Positions 8,430 through 17,466 of a stretch of 64,000 nucleotides of DNA are shown piece after piece (positions within the stretch are counted from its first letter, which is position 1; every line of letters begins with the position of its first letter). Below the pieces are notes generated by a model. That model worked only from the letters and a program-made list of their open reading frames with translations, did no database searches and was not told the DNA's origin. The position numbers and the translations under genes are program-made. The stretch spans positions 3,286,001 to 3,350,000 of the forward strand of contig NZ_CP083740.1 in NCBI RefSeq assembly GCF_020150455.1, in the 5' to 3' direction. This DNA comes from Bremerella sp. TYQ1 (GTDB lineage Bacteria; Planctomycetota; Planctomycetia; Pirellulales; Pirellulaceae).

Positions 8430-8798
8430 ATGAGTGATGCTGCATTGACCCCTCAGCAACAGATGGACGCCATCGATTTGCAGATGGCGCATTTGTGGAT
8501 GGTTCGGACGTTCCTCAAGCATGCCGAGGAAACGGAAGAAGATGACGAACTGCAGGAAGTGGCCCGAACGCTTTACGATTACATGCTCGCGCTCGGTCCC
8601 GCCGTCCAAGCAGGCGATCCGGCCGCCTACATGAAACAGGCCAAGAAGAAGTTCAGCAAACTCCGCAAAGCGTGCGAGCTATTCGAAGAGATCCAGCCCG
8701 AAATCTCCGACCACACCAACTTCCAAATGGCCGCCATCAGCTGCCGCCAGGTGGTCAACAACGTCGAAGCCGTGCTCGGTGCTAGCACGAACGCTTAA
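8430..8798 (+). CDS. Small conserved-looking helical protein of unknown function
   Basis: 122 residues, mostly helical and acidic, with no signal peptide or TM helix. Segments such as LQMAHLWMVRTFLKHAEE, LYDYMLALGPAVQ and MKQAKKKFSKLRKACELFEEI suggest a four-helix bundle. I recognise no family motif. No clear Shine-Dalgarno sequence precedes the ATG. It is flanked on both sides by palindromic repeats, so it is probably transcribed alone. Coding is supported by codon usage like its neighbours, frame length and amphipathic pattern only. Confidence 0.6.
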   Translation: MSDAALTPQQQMDAIDLQMAHLWMVRTFLKHAEETEEDDELQEVARTLYDYMLALGPAVQAGDPAAYMKQAKKKFSKLRKACELFEEIQPEISDHTNFQMAAISCRQVVNNVEAVLGASTNA

Positions 8799-9128
8799 TG
8801 CCCTTTCCCAATCAGGGCTGGTCCGGGTTTGTAAACCCGGATCGGCGCAGCCGACAAGAGGCTGCTCGTTTGAGCGTTACCCTGATTGCTGCTTCCAATT
8901 AGTTTCCGGCCGGGTCATATCGGCCTCTTGTGGCTTTCGGCCATCCGGTTTTACAAACCCGGACCACCCGGACTAGTGCTTGGTGGTAACAATGCATCGT
9001 CAGGTTCTCTATTTGCCCAGTTCTTCATTCTGGGTATAACGAAGGCCCGATAAACTTTGCCTGGGCTGGCCACGGATGCGCTGGTGCCTGGGATTTCCGA
9101 ATAAAAGCTGCGTCAAGGAAGACGAGCC
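8799..9128. other. 330-base intergenic region holding a MITE-like element
   Basis: Holds the inverted-repeat element at 8819-8966; the remaining ~160 bases up to hldE show no gene. AAGGAAGACGAGCC just before the hldE ATG is its ribosome-binding site. Confidence 0.5.
8819..8966. mobile_element. MITE-like element with 14-bp perfect terminal inverted repeats
   Basis: TGGTCCGGGTTTGT at 8819-8832 is the exact reverse complement of ACAAACCCGGACCA at 8953-8966. The left arm is itself part of a palindrome (TCCGGGTTT / AAACCCGGA, 8822-8841). Inner sequences CAAGAGGC and GGCCTCTTG also pair, so the 148 bases can fold nearly end to end. There is no coding capacity. No target-site duplication is evident, so it could equally be a structured REP-type repeat. 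Confidence 0.5.
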
Positions 9129-10631
9129 ATGAGCCTCCCCCCGCTCTTGCAAGCGTTCAAATCGATGCGTCCTGCCCGGGTTTTAGTCCTGGGAGACATG
9201 ATTCTCGACCGCTACACGTACGGCAACGCCCAGCGGATCAGCCAGGAATCGCCGGTCATTGTGCTGCATGCCGACGACCAGGAACTGCGTCTGGGTGGTG
9301 CTGCCAATGTCTGTAACATGCTGCGGGGTCTCGACTGCCACGTTGTTGCTGCCGGCGTGCATGGCCGCGACGAGTCTGGCACGCAAATGGTCGAGCTCGC
9401 CCAGCAGTCTGGCATCGATACGCGTCTGATTGCCTGCGATGCTTCCCGGCCCACCACGCTGAAAGAACGCTTCGTCGGTCGAGCCGGTTCGCGGCACCCC
9501 AGCCAGATTCTTCGTGTCGATCACGAAAAGACCGAACCGATCGCCGATTGGCTGGTCGACAAAATCTACGACGGCATCGAGAACCAGATCGAAGATTTCG
9601 ACGTCATTTTGATCTCGGACTATGCCAAAGGGGTCTGCACCCCGCAGCTGCTGCAAAAAGTCATTCAGCTGGCCAACGAACACAACATTCCGACCCTCGT
9701 CGATCCAATGCGAGGGCACGACTACCAGCGTTACTGCGGTGCGACGCTGCTGAAAGCAAACCGTATCGAAACGGAACTGGCCACCGGCGTTTCGCTGCGT
9801 GCGGTTTCCGATGCCTCTGCAGCTGGCAGTCAGCTTTGCCAACAACTCGATCTGCAAGACGTGATCGTCACGCTCGATCGCGACGGTATGGCTTTGGTCA
9901 ATCGGAATGGTACCTCCAGTCATTTCCCCACCCAGGCCCGCAGCGTGTACGACATCACCGGAGCCGGTGACATGGTCCTGGCCATGCTCGGGGCTTGTCT
10001 TGGTAGTGGTTTGAACAAAGAAGACTCGGTTCGCCTGGCCAACGTTGCCGCCGGACTGGAAGTCGAAAAGTCAGGCGTCGCCGTCATTCCGCTCTCCGAA
10101 ATCGAAGCCGAACTGCGAACCGACTTGCTGCCTGGTCAGAAGAAGATTATCACGCACGAGCAAATTGCTTCGATCGCCGAAGAACATCGTCGTCGGGGCG
10201 AGAAAATCGTTTTCACCAACGGCTGCTTCGACCTTTTGCATTTTGGTCATGTGAGCAACCTGACCGAAGCGTCGAAGATGGGCGAAGTGCTCGTGGTTGG
10301 CTTGAACAGCGACGAAAGTGTTTCCAAGCTGAAAGGCCCCACGCGTCCCGTGATCAGCGAGACCGAACGCTCCGCGATGCTGGCCGCTTTGTCGTGTGTC
10401 GATTACGTGGTCGTCTTCGGCGAAGACACGCCGTACGAACTGATTAAAGCGGTCCGTCCCGACGTGCTGGTCAAAGGAGGCCACTACGTGCCGGAAGAAA
10501 TTCCCGGGTACGACATCCTGCAGGAATATGGCGGCGAGATTCGCCTGGTCGATATCGTGGGTGGCTTCTCGACGACCGACATCATCCAGAAGGTCGCCGC
10601 GAACGAAACCATCCGCCGCACGGCCGCCTAA
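9129..10631 (+). CDS. hldE: Bifunctional heptose 7-phosphate kinase / heptose 1-phosphate adenylyltransferase
   Basis: 500 residues, the normal HldE length. Residues 1-330 are a PfkB-type sugar kinase: GDMILDRYTYG near 22, LGGAANV, and the GAGDM anion-hole/catalytic-Asp motif near 277-281. Residues ~350-500 are a cytidylyltransferase-fold domain with FTNGCFDLLHFGHV near 361 (HxGH-type motif) and GLNSDESV. The enzyme makes ADP-D-glycero-beta-D-manno-heptose precursor for the LPS inner core in the cytoplasm. The heptosyltransferase gene downstream (waaF) uses the product. The start follows an AAGGAAG ribosome-binding site. Confidence 0.95.
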   Translation: MSLPPLLQAFKSMRPARVLVLGDMILDRYTYGNAQRISQESPVIVLHADDQELRLGGAANVCNMLRGLDCHVVAAGVHGRDESGTQMVELAQQSGIDTRLIACDASRPTTLKERFVGRAGSRHPSQILRVDHEKTEPIADWLVDKIYDGIENQIEDFDVILISDYAKGVCTPQLLQKVIQLANEHNIPTLVDPMRGHDYQRYCGATLLKANRIETELATGVSLRAVSDASAAGSQLCQQLDLQDVIVTLDRDGMALVNRNGTSSHFPTQARSVYDITGAGDMVLAMLGACLGSGLNKEDSVRLANVAAGLEVEKSGVAVIPLSEIEAELRTDLLPGQKKIITHEQIASIAEEHRRRGEKIVFTNGCFDLLHFGHVSNLTEASKMGEVLVVGLNSDESVSKLKGPTRPVISETERSAMLAALSCVDYVVVFGEDTPYELIKAVRPDVLVKGGHYVPEEIPGYDILQEYGGEIRLVDIVGGFSTTDIIQKVAANETIRRTAA

Positions 10632-11001
10632 GCGAATATACCAAGTGCCACGCTCACGACTGCGTGGGGCTGCCTTATTCATCTGGTCCCCTCGCCCCCG
10701 AGGGGAGAGGGTTAGGGTGAGGGGCAAACCAAGTCGTAGGATGGCTAACGACGTCTTCGTGGATAGCCATCTTGCCGACTGAAGCGAATGGTGGCTATCG
10801 CCTCGACAGGTATAGCCAAGCCAACAATCCCGGGCAGCCCACGGTTGCTTGCAACCTGAGGAGGCGAAGCCGAACAGAGGTTTCGCCAAGAGGCCTGCCC
10901 AAACACACTGACCGCGATTCGCTTCGCTCCCCAGTTTGCAAGCAAACAGGGCTACCCAATTTAATCGGTTCACTCCCGCTAAAAAGCATTTAGGACCTGC
11001 C
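10632..11001. other. 370-base spacer with palindromic repeats between hldE and waaF
   Basis: Contains the GC-rich repeat at 10688-10724, an ATGGCTA...TAGCCAT dyad (10741-10770), and a long patch with GGTTGCTTGCAACC- and GTTTGCAAGCAAAC-like dyads. No gene was found. The repeats probably separate hldE from waaF transcriptionally. Confidence 0.5.
10688..10724. repeat. Dispersed GC-rich palindromic repeat, copy 2
   Basis: Starts CCCCTCGCCCCCGAGGGGAG and ends TTAGGGTGAGGGG. Compared with the copy at 7373-7416 it keeps both ends and differs mainly in the loop. Confidence 0.65.
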
Positions 11002-12069
11002 ATGTCTGGCTCACGAAACATCGCGGTCGTTTTGCCCAATTGGATTGGCGACGTCGTCATGGCGACGCCAACATTGCGAGCAATTCGCGAAGGCCTATCG
11101 CCAGGCGATCGCGTTGTCGGCATCATGAAGCCATACGTTCAAGATGTGCTGGCCGGTACCAACTTCCTGGACGACGTGATCCTGTGGAATAAGAAGTCGA
11201 ACGACGCGAGCCAACGCTTTCTGAGCGTGGTGAAGAAGATTCGCCAGCAACGTTTCGATCAGGCCATCTTGCTGCCCAACTCGATGAGCTCTGCCGGACT
11301 GGCTTACCTTGGCGGTGCGAAAGAGCGAGTCGGTTATCGTCGCTACGGCCGTGGTCCCCTGCTGACTCACGCATTGAATCCACCGACTGAAAACGGCAAA
11401 CGCATTCCTGTTTCGGCCGTCGACTATTATCTTTCCCTCGCCGAGCTTGCCGGCTATGACGTTCGCACGCGTCACTGCGAACTTGGCTTCACCGAAGTGG
11501 ACGACCTGCGTGCCCAAGTGCTTTGGCGTCAGTACCGCTTCTTCGAACGCCGCGTGATTGTCTTCAACACCGGCGGAGCCTACGGCGGCGCGAAGCATTG
11601 GCCGGCTGACTATTACACGGTGTTTGCCCGGCGTTTGGTTGAAGACCCACGCAATGCGGTACTGCTGATTTGCGGCCCGAGCGAGCGTGAGACGGTCGCC
11701 CAAATCCAGCGCGAAGTGAACCACCCATTCGTTCGCAGTCTCGCCGAAGAGAATCCGAGCATCGGCTTGAGCAAAGCGGTGATCAACATGGCGTCGCTGA
11801 TGATCACGACCGATTCCGGCCCACGTCATTTCGCCGCGGCATTCAACACGCCGTCCGTAGCGATTTTCGGCCCGACCGATCCACGCTGGGCAGAGAACTA
11901 TAACCCGCACGAGCTGATCCTTTCGTCCGGCGCCGACTGTGCCCCGTGCGCGGAGCGAGAGTGCCCCTTGAAGCATCACCGCTGCATGCGAGATCTGGCG
12001 GTGGAAGATGTGCTGCGAGCGGCCCAACGGCAACTCGATTGGCAAACCGATCAGAGCAAAGTGGCCTAA
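11002..12069 (+). CDS. waaF: LPS heptosyltransferase II (glycosyltransferase family 9)
   Basis: 355 residues, normal for GT9. The N-terminus carries the signature PNWIGDVVMATPTLRAIRE. The C-terminal half carries MITTDSGPRHFAAAFNTPSVAIFGPTDPR, the ADP-heptose-binding region typical of WaaF/WaaC. It transfers heptose from ADP-heptose to the LPS inner core on the cytoplasmic side of the inner membrane. The ATG at 11002 is preferred to a frame start 22 codons upstream because it begins just before the first conserved strand. With hldE upstream it shows the organism makes a heptose-containing LPS. A Cys-rich tail (CAPCAERECPLKHHRCM) is unusual in number of Cys but common in the WaaF group. Confidence 0.9.
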   Translation: MSGSRNIAVVLPNWIGDVVMATPTLRAIREGLSPGDRVVGIMKPYVQDVLAGTNFLDDVILWNKKSNDASQRFLSVVKKIRQQRFDQAILLPNSMSSAGLAYLGGAKERVGYRRYGRGPLLTHALNPPTENGKRIPVSAVDYYLSLAELAGYDVRTRHCELGFTEVDDLRAQVLWRQYRFFERRVIVFNTGGAYGGAKHWPADYYTVFARRLVEDPRNAVLLICGPSERETVAQIQREVNHPFVRSLAEENPSIGLSKAVINMASLMITTDSGPRHFAAAFNTPSVAIFGPTDPRWAENYNPHELILSSGADCAPCAERECPLKHHRCMRDLAVEDVLRAAQRQLDWQTDQSKVA

Positions 12070-12222
12070 AGAGATCGCGCGACGCCGCTTGAGCTGGGCT
12101 GGTTTGCGTCGAAATTCGTTTCGTGCGCCATTTTACGCGAATCTGCGCACTCTTTGCAAAGAATTTCTTACAAGTTTACACGAGCGCTGCGCCGTTTCCG
12201 GGTAAAGAAACTCAATATCCCG

Positions 12223-12465
12223 CTACGACGCGGAAGGCTCTTCGACGCTAAGATTGTTCCGCACTTCGACTTCACGATCGATGGCCCGAACGACCTCTTG
12301 GGCGAGCTGTTTCTGATAGAAGGAAGCGACACGTCCACTGAGGCAAACGGCGTTCTCGTGCGAGTCGTCGAGTTCGACCTGAATGAATCGGAGGCGGGGG
12401 ACATTGCTGGCCGCCAGCGCCGTAGCCACGCGCGAGCGAATGTCTTTCATCGAGGAACTGATCAT
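12223..12465 (-). CDS. Small BON-domain-like protein
   Basis: 80 residues without a signal peptide. It reads as one BON domain: an N-terminal helix (MKDIRSRVATALAAS), a strand around FIQVELDD, the turn AVCLSGRVASFYQKQLAQEV with the conserved Gly, and a final strand REVEVRNNLSV. BON domains bind phospholipid or other hydrophobic ligands and are usually periplasmic; this copy seems cytoplasmic. GAGG lies 9 bases before the ATG. It is 178 bases downstream of cysC on the same strand. Confidence 0.65.
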   Translation of the reverse strand: MISSSMKDIRSRVATALAASNVPRLRFIQVELDDSHENAVCLSGRVASFYQKQLAQEVVRAIDREVEVRNNLSVEEPSAS

Positions 12466-12643
12466 CCGTTAATCCTCTGGAAGGCGATTTCCCCGAGACA
12501 GGTGCGTTTTGTCCGGGCAAGCCTGGGCTGAGAGCAGGAGAAGCTGAGGCGGCATCACTGCGGAAAAATCCGTCGCGGCAAGTGTTCCTCAAGGGCAGCG
12601 ATGCACCCCATTAGTTGTAGAACTCGACCAACAGATGGTCAAG

Positions 12644-13315
12644 TTAAACTTGCGGCACTTTACCGAGCTTTCGCAGCTGTTCGATTACTTGATCCGCTAG
12701 CTGATCTGGCGAGCAATCACCACCTGCTAAATGGAGTTCCGGCTGACTCGGAGCTTCATACGGATCGTCGATTCCCGTAAACCCTTTGATCTCACCGGCC
12801 CGAGCCTTTTTGTACAGCCCTTTCGGATCGCGTTGCTCGCAGATTTCCAGCGGCGTATCGACGAACACTTCGAGAAAGTCCCCAGCGTTTCCGCTCGTTT
12901 CGACTATCTTACGAACGGCGTCGCGATCGGCCCGATAGGGACTGACGAACGCTGTCAGCACGAGCACTCCGGCTTGGCAGAAGAGATCCGCGACCGCGCC
13001 GATTCGCCGAATATTCTCGGCCCGATCGTCTGCCCCGAAGCCTAAACCGAATCGCTTGGCGACCTCTGGCGAGTAGCTTTCTTCCAAGATCTTGGGACTC
13101 GCGTTCAAGCCATGACGGACGTTGTCGCCATCGAGCAGGAACGTGTGAATTCCGAGTTGATGCAGCTTCGCGTCGACCGCATTCGCGACGGTGCTTTTTC
13201 CGCTACCGCTGAGCCCAGTGAACCAAACAACGCCGCCGCTGTGCCCATTAAGTTTCTCTCGATCGGCGCGAGAAACATGGTGATCGTGCCAGGTGATTTC
13301 GACGTTATCGGACAT
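12644..13315 (-). CDS. cysC: Adenylylsulfate (APS) kinase
   Basis: 223 residues. Walker [10 protein letters not shown] near residues 34-42, the APS-binding stretch [11 protein letters not shown], the conserved [16 protein letters not shown] region, [10 protein letters not shown] and the lid [22 protein letters not shown]. It phosphorylates APS to PAPS with ATP for sulfate assimilation or sulfation. It starts 35 bases after the stop of the acyl-CoA-dehydrogenase-like gene on the same strand, so the two probably form an operon. No CysN/CysD lies nearby. Confidence 0.93.
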   Translation of the reverse strand: MSDNVEITWHDHHVSRADREKLNGHSGGVVWFTGLSGSGKSTVANAVDAKLHQLGIHTFLLDGDNVRHGLNASPKILEESYSPEVAKRFGLGFGADDRAENIRRIGAVADLFCQAGVLVLTAFVSPYRADRDAVRKIVETSGNAGDFLEVFVDTPLEICEQRDPKGLYKKARAGEIKGFTGIDDPYEAPSQPELHLAGGDCSPDQLADQVIEQLRKLGKVPQV

Positions 13316-13350
13316 GCGGCGTACTTACGTTTGCGAGGTGCGAATCTTGT

Positions 13351-14430
13351 TTAGCCCTCAATTCTAGCAAGTTCGCACAAGTTCGCGGACAGGACGTTCG
13401 CAGGACAGCTCCAGACAAGGAAAAACAGCGCTTCCTGGCACCATCGTCCGACCGGATGCCCTTGCAGGTAACCGGCTCCCTTGGCTGAACTTAGGGCGGC
13501 CTGCGTGATCCGCAGAACCAAGCTGTTGGCACGCGAACGGATCTGCATTGGATCGCACTGAGGCTCTCCTGAAGCAGCCGCTAGGAGGTCGTTTTTGAGG
13601 GACTCGAGCTCGGCCTCGAAGTGCTCGGTCGGCTGCGCGAATTCGGTTCGTTTTTCTCGCTGTTCGACGAGGTATCGATACGCAGCGGTCGAAAGTCCTA
13701 CGGCCAACGTCGAAGTTTCCAGGCCGCCCGTGTTTGCCCCTTTCCCCTTCTTCATGACATCTTCGCGAGGTCCATCGAGCAGCCAGTCTTGCGGGCAGAA
13801 CGTCCCGTTGAAGTTGACCGGTCCTGTTTGACTCGCCGACAAGCCGACTAGCTCTGCAGGGGCCCCGACTTCAATTCCTGCTGCCGTTGTTGGAACAGCG
13901 AGCAGCATTTGCCGGCCGTCTTCCAAACTGGCCCCCACCACCAAAGTGTCCGCTTCCTTCGCGCCAGTTACCCATGGGCTATATCCATCAAGTTGGTAGC
14001 CCCCTTCGACTTCCGTTGCGAGCAATGCCGGCTTCTTCAAGTGTTGCCGGCTGGTGGTTAAGTGCGAGATTCCCACCGTCGCGAACGTCTGCCCTGATAA
14101 GAGATCTGGCAATAGCGACTGCTTGAGCCGTTCGTTCTCGCTCGAGGCAATTCGTCGGCATGCCCCTGTTCGCTGCGTGATGACAAATGTGGTAGTCAAA
14201 CATGCGGCTGAAAGTTCGAGATATCCACGCACGACATCTTCCGGCGTCCACCCCAGACCGCCCTGCTCTTGAGCGATGAACCAGCGAAAGACCCCATGGT
14301 CTGCACAAATTTGTAGCTGCTCTGCTGGCCAATCTTGCGCGGTTTGCAGAGATTTTGCCTTTTCGCTTAGCTGCGCACAAAGTGCCCCAAGGTTGTCTGA
14401 ATCGGGCGTAATGATTTCTTTATCGGTCAT
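13351..14430 (-). CDS. Acyl-CoA dehydrogenase-like flavoprotein, divergent active site
   Basis: 359 residues. Middle region shows the ACAD fold: TFATVGISHLTTSR, DGYSPWVTGAKEADTLVVGA (FAD-binding beta domain), then a C-terminal helical bundle (STAAYRYLVEQREKR). The C-terminus reads VGRWCQEALFFLVWSCPANV where classical ACADs have the YEGT-type segment, so the normal base may be absent and the acyl substrate is uncertain. Relatives with this tail include flavin oxygenase-like members. The ATG at 14430 is preferred over a frame start 17 codons earlier, whose extra residues are Arg-rich and unlike the family. Cotranscribed with cysC. Confidence 0.75.
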   Translation of the reverse strand: MTDKEIITPDSDNLGALCAQLSEKAKSLQTAQDWPAEQLQICADHGVFRWFIAQEQGGLGWTPEDVVRGYLELSAACLTTTFVITQRTGACRRIASSENERLKQSLLPDLLSGQTFATVGISHLTTSRQHLKKPALLATEVEGGYQLDGYSPWVTGAKEADTLVVGASLEDGRQMLLAVPTTAAGIEVGAPAELVGLSASQTGPVNFNGTFCPQDWLLDGPREDVMKKGKGANTGGLETSTLAVGLSTAAYRYLVEQREKRTEFAQPTEHFEAELESLKNDLLAAASGEPQCDPMQIRSRANSLVLRITQAALSSAKGAGYLQGHPVGRWCQEALFFLVWSCPANVLSANLCELARIEG

Positions 14431-14956
14431 TTGAATTCTCGCTGGCAGGCGATGGCGCCAGCACCGCTGGCTTGTTGGCACTTGTTTTGCGAATCCACAC
14501 CGCTCGTTGTTTTCGCATTCAATCCATCATTCCCAATGTGAGCGGAATAGCAAGTCATACGCTGACCGTTCTTTCCCTGCTGATCGACTTGATGCGATAC
14601 CGAGAAGCGTCTCGAGTCCGCGATGAATCATCGGACAGATTCCGCATGCGATGATTCGTTTTTCGCATCGAGCAGTCCACTCCGCCAAGGTAAGTTGACC
14701 TCCCTAAGGAGACGTTCCTCGGAAACCAGTCGTGAACGATTCCATCGCTTTGCGGTCGTAAGCTACGCCAAGCTGGCAAGCTGCGAAAGGATTGCCGAGG
14801 GGGATTGGACTTTGATCGGATGCTTGCATGAATTTCCTAGCATAAACCCTACCCTGCGATTGCTTGCAGGGGTCGCACGTTGGAAATCAACTCGCTACAT
14901 TGCCAGTGTGCATGGATTCAGAAGCCCTTGTATCTTCAACCAGTTAGGTGACCGCG
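14431..14956. other. 526-base intergenic region
   Basis: Divergent spacer between the flavoprotein gene (minus) and the phosphorylase gene (plus). No gene is supported: short frames here lack ribosome-binding sites and known motifs. It holds a GAATCATCG / CGATGATTC 9-bp stem (14625-14633 with 14649-14657) followed by five T, and a CCCTGC / GCAGGG hairpin (14862-14881) close to the phosphorylase start that may lie in its leader. Confidence 0.45.
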
Positions 14957-17152
14957 ATGAGCCAGGCTGAAATGGCAAGAACCGAGGACGAAAACGTGAC
15001 AGCACCAGTCGAACTCTCCGCCGAGAAGCTGTACGAAAAGTGCATGTCTTTGGCTAACAATTTGTGGTGGACCTGGCAGCCAGACGTTTTCAACCTGTTT
15101 CGAGATCTCGACCCCATTCGCTGGCGACAGTTAGATCACAATCCGATCGCGCTGCTTCGCGAATTCACTCCGGAGCGACTGGAAACACGCGTGGCGGAAA
15201 TGGTGCTGTATAGCCGCATCAACCACGCGTATCGCCGACTGAAAGAATACATGGCCAGCAGCACCCCTTGGGCTGATACCCATGCTGGTGTGCTCGGTGG
15301 TAAGCCGGTCGCTTACTTCTCGGCTGAATTCGGTATTCACGAATCGATTCAGATTTATTCCGGCGGTCTCGGAGTTCTTTCCGGCGACCATATCAAAAGT
15401 GCCAGCGGACTGGGTGTTCCATTGGTCGCCATCGGCTTGTTCTACGATCAGGGCTATTTCAAGCAGCACCTGAACGAAGAAGGCTACCAGATGGAAGAAT
15501 ACCTCGACACGAAAGTTGAGAACCTTCCGATGAAGCCAGCCACGGATCCCGATGGCAAGCACATCACCGTCACCATCGAAATGAAAGATGGCAATCTGCT
15601 GGCGAAAGTCTGGCAGATGAATGTCGGCCGCGTGCCGCTGTTTTTGCTCGACTGCGACGTCGAAGGCAACAGTCCTGAAGATCGCGAACTGACCAGCCGC
15701 TTGTATGGTGGCGACGAACGCACGCGTATCCGTCAGGAAATGGTGCTTGGCGTCGGTGGTATCAAAGCCTTGAAGGCCCTCGGTATCACCCCAGGCGTTT
15801 ATCACCTGAACGAAGGCCACAGTGCTTTTGCTACGCTGGAAGCTGTTCGTGATCATATGCACGAAGATGGCATGAGCTTCGACGACGCCCTTCGCGAAGT
15901 CGCTAAGCGTACCGTCTTCACGACGCACACGCCGGTTCCCGCTGGTCACGACCGCTTCGATGCCGGCCTGATCGAAGAACACTTGGGCCAACTGCGTGAA
16001 TCGATCAACATCTCGCACGAACAACTGATGGGCCTTGGCCGCGTCGATACCAACAACCAGCACGAAACGTTCTGCATGACGGTTCTCGGCCTGAAGGCTT
16101 CGCGTCGGGCAAACGCCGTGAGCCAACTGCACGGGCACGTTTCCCGCAGCATGTGGGCTCACCTCTGGCCATGGCGAGTCGAGGAAGAAATTCCGATTGG
16201 GCATATCACCAATGGTGTGCATATCCCATCGTGGATCGCCTGGCAGATGCTGCAACTTTACGATCGCCACTTCCCCAGTGGCTGGTACGAACGTATGGGT
16301 GAATCGGACGTGTGGCAGCATATCCACGACGTCGACCCAGGCGAACTGTGGGAAACGCACGCCACGCTGAAGAACTTGCTGTTGCAGTTCGTACGTCGCC
16401 GTATCTCGCGTCAATGTCGTCGCCGAGGTGAGAGTGATGAATCGGTGGAACGCGCACGAACCGTGCTGGATCCGAACGTCCTGACGATCGGGTTCGCACG
16501 TCGCTTCGCCACCTACAAACGCGCTGACTTGTTCATGTCGGATGTCGATCGCTTGGTCGAGATGATGAGCGATCCGAATCGTCCGGTTCAGTTCATCTTC
16601 AGTGGTAAAGCTCACCCGAAAGATGAGCCAGGGAAAGCGAAGATCAAGAAGATCCAGAACCTGCGACACGATCCGCAGTTCCGCGATAAGATCGTCTTCA
16701 TCGAAGACTACGACATCAATGTTTGCCGCCACCTGATTCAGGGCGTCGACGTCTGGCTGAACAATCCACGTCAGCCGCTGGAAGCATCCGGAACGTCCGG
16801 CCAGAAAGTCGTTCTTAACGGTGGTTTAAACTGCTCGATTCTCGATGGTTGGTGGGCTGAAGCCTACGATGGCCGCAACGGCTTTGCCATCGGCACCGGT
16901 CGAACTCACACCGATTCGGCCAAGCAAGATGCCCGCGACGCGGAAGACTTGTACAAAGTGCTCGAGAACGAAGTCATTCCGCTGTACTACGACCGCGACG
17001 TCGACGGTTTGCCGCGCGACTGGATCAAACGCATGATGTACAGCATCAGCACTTCGGCTTGGCGATTCAGTGCTCACCGCATGGTCGCTGACTATACCAA
17101 GCTGTGCTATGTGCCAGCCGCTGGCGGTCTCAGCAGCCAAATGCCTACCTAA
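14957..17152 (+). CDS. glgP: Alpha-glucan (glycogen) phosphorylase, short GT35 form
   Basis: 731 residues. The N-terminal DUF3417 segment reads MSLANNLWWTWQPDVFNLF. It is followed by the GT35 catalytic domain: VAYFSAEFGIHES, GGLGVLSGDHIKSAS, YHLNEGHSAFATLE, FTTHTPVPAGHDRF, then the PLP-site segment EASGTSGQK near residue 620 and NCSILDGWWAEAYDG. It cleaves alpha-1,4-glucan with phosphate to glucose 1-phosphate. ATG at 14957 follows AGGTGA by 5 bases; a GTG three codons upstream is the alternative. The strong terminator right after the gene indicates a single-gene transcript. Confidence 0.93.
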   Translation: MSQAEMARTEDENVTAPVELSAEKLYEKCMSLANNLWWTWQPDVFNLFRDLDPIRWRQLDHNPIALLREFTPERLETRVAEMVLYSRINHAYRRLKEYMASSTPWADTHAGVLGGKPVAYFSAEFGIHESIQIYSGGLGVLSGDHIKSASGLGVPLVAIGLFYDQGYFKQHLNEEGYQMEEYLDTKVENLPMKPATDPDGKHITVTIEMKDGNLLAKVWQMNVGRVPLFLLDCDVEGNSPEDRELTSRLYGGDERTRIRQEMVLGVGGIKALKALGITPGVYHLNEGHSAFATLEAVRDHMHEDGMSFDDALREVAKRTVFTTHTPVPAGHDRFDAGLIEEHLGQLRESINISHEQLMGLGRVDTNNQHETFCMTVLGLKASRRANAVSQLHGHVSRSMWAHLWPWRVEEEIPIGHITNGVHIPSWIAWQMLQLYDRHFPSGWYERMGESDVWQHIHDVDPGELWETHATLKNLLLQFVRRRISRQCRRRGESDESVERARTVLDPNVLTIGFARRFATYKRADLFMSDVDRLVEMMSDPNRPVQFIFSGKAHPKDEPGKAKIKKIQNLRHDPQFRDKIVFIEDYDINVCRHLIQGVDVWLNNPRQPLEASGTSGQKVVLNGGLNCSILDGWWAEAYDGRNGFAIGTGRTHTDSAKQDARDAEDLYKVLENEVIPLYYDRDVDGLPRDWIKRMMYSISTSAWRFSAHRMVADYTKLCYVPAAGGLSSQMPT

Positions 17153-17185
17153 TTAGGCCGATCGCAGATCGAACGAAGTTTCATG

Positions 17186-17214
17186 AAAAGGACCCGAATT
17201 ATTGGGTCCTTTTT
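17186..17214 (+). terminator. Rho-independent terminator after glgP
   Basis: AAAAGGACCC (17186-17195) pairs with GGGTCCTTTT (17204-17213) around an 8-base loop and runs into TTTTT. Located 34 bases after the stop codon. Confidence 0.9.
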
Positions 17215-17287
17215 CTTTGCGCCTGAACATAACGTAGCGACAATATGGGTGTTTTGTGGAGGTTTGATCAAATCCTGAGAATTCGAC

Positions 17288-17316
17288 CTGACACGAGACA
17301 TCATCGTTGACATAAT
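17288..17316 (+). promoter_or_regulatory. Strong sigma70-like promoter for the SHD1/propeller gene
   Basis: CTGACA at 17288-17293 and CATAAT at 17311-17316 with a 17-base spacer; each hexamer matches consensus at 5 of 6 positions. Confidence 0.5.
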
Positions 17317-17466
17317 AAGTGTCACAGGATGGCCACTCACCCCCCGGACGTAGCCGCTTAGGAGCGTTCATAGGGTGAATCCACCCCGAGACGAACCCGC
17401 GCGTCTCGTTGCAACAACCACATCCTCACGGCAAATACCTTTTTCAACGTCCTATCCGCCCTGGGC

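Larger units (their letters stand above)
17153..17466. other. 314-base spacer: terminator then promoter and leader
   Basis: Holds the glgP terminator (17186-17214) and, 75 bases on, a strong sigma70-like promoter (17288-17316) leaving a ~150-base leader before the SHD1-domain gene. Confidence 0.5.

Noticed and set aside
15131..16732. 533-codon minus-strand frame
   Set aside because: Antisense to the strongly conserved phosphorylase gene and without any recognisable domain or start signal.
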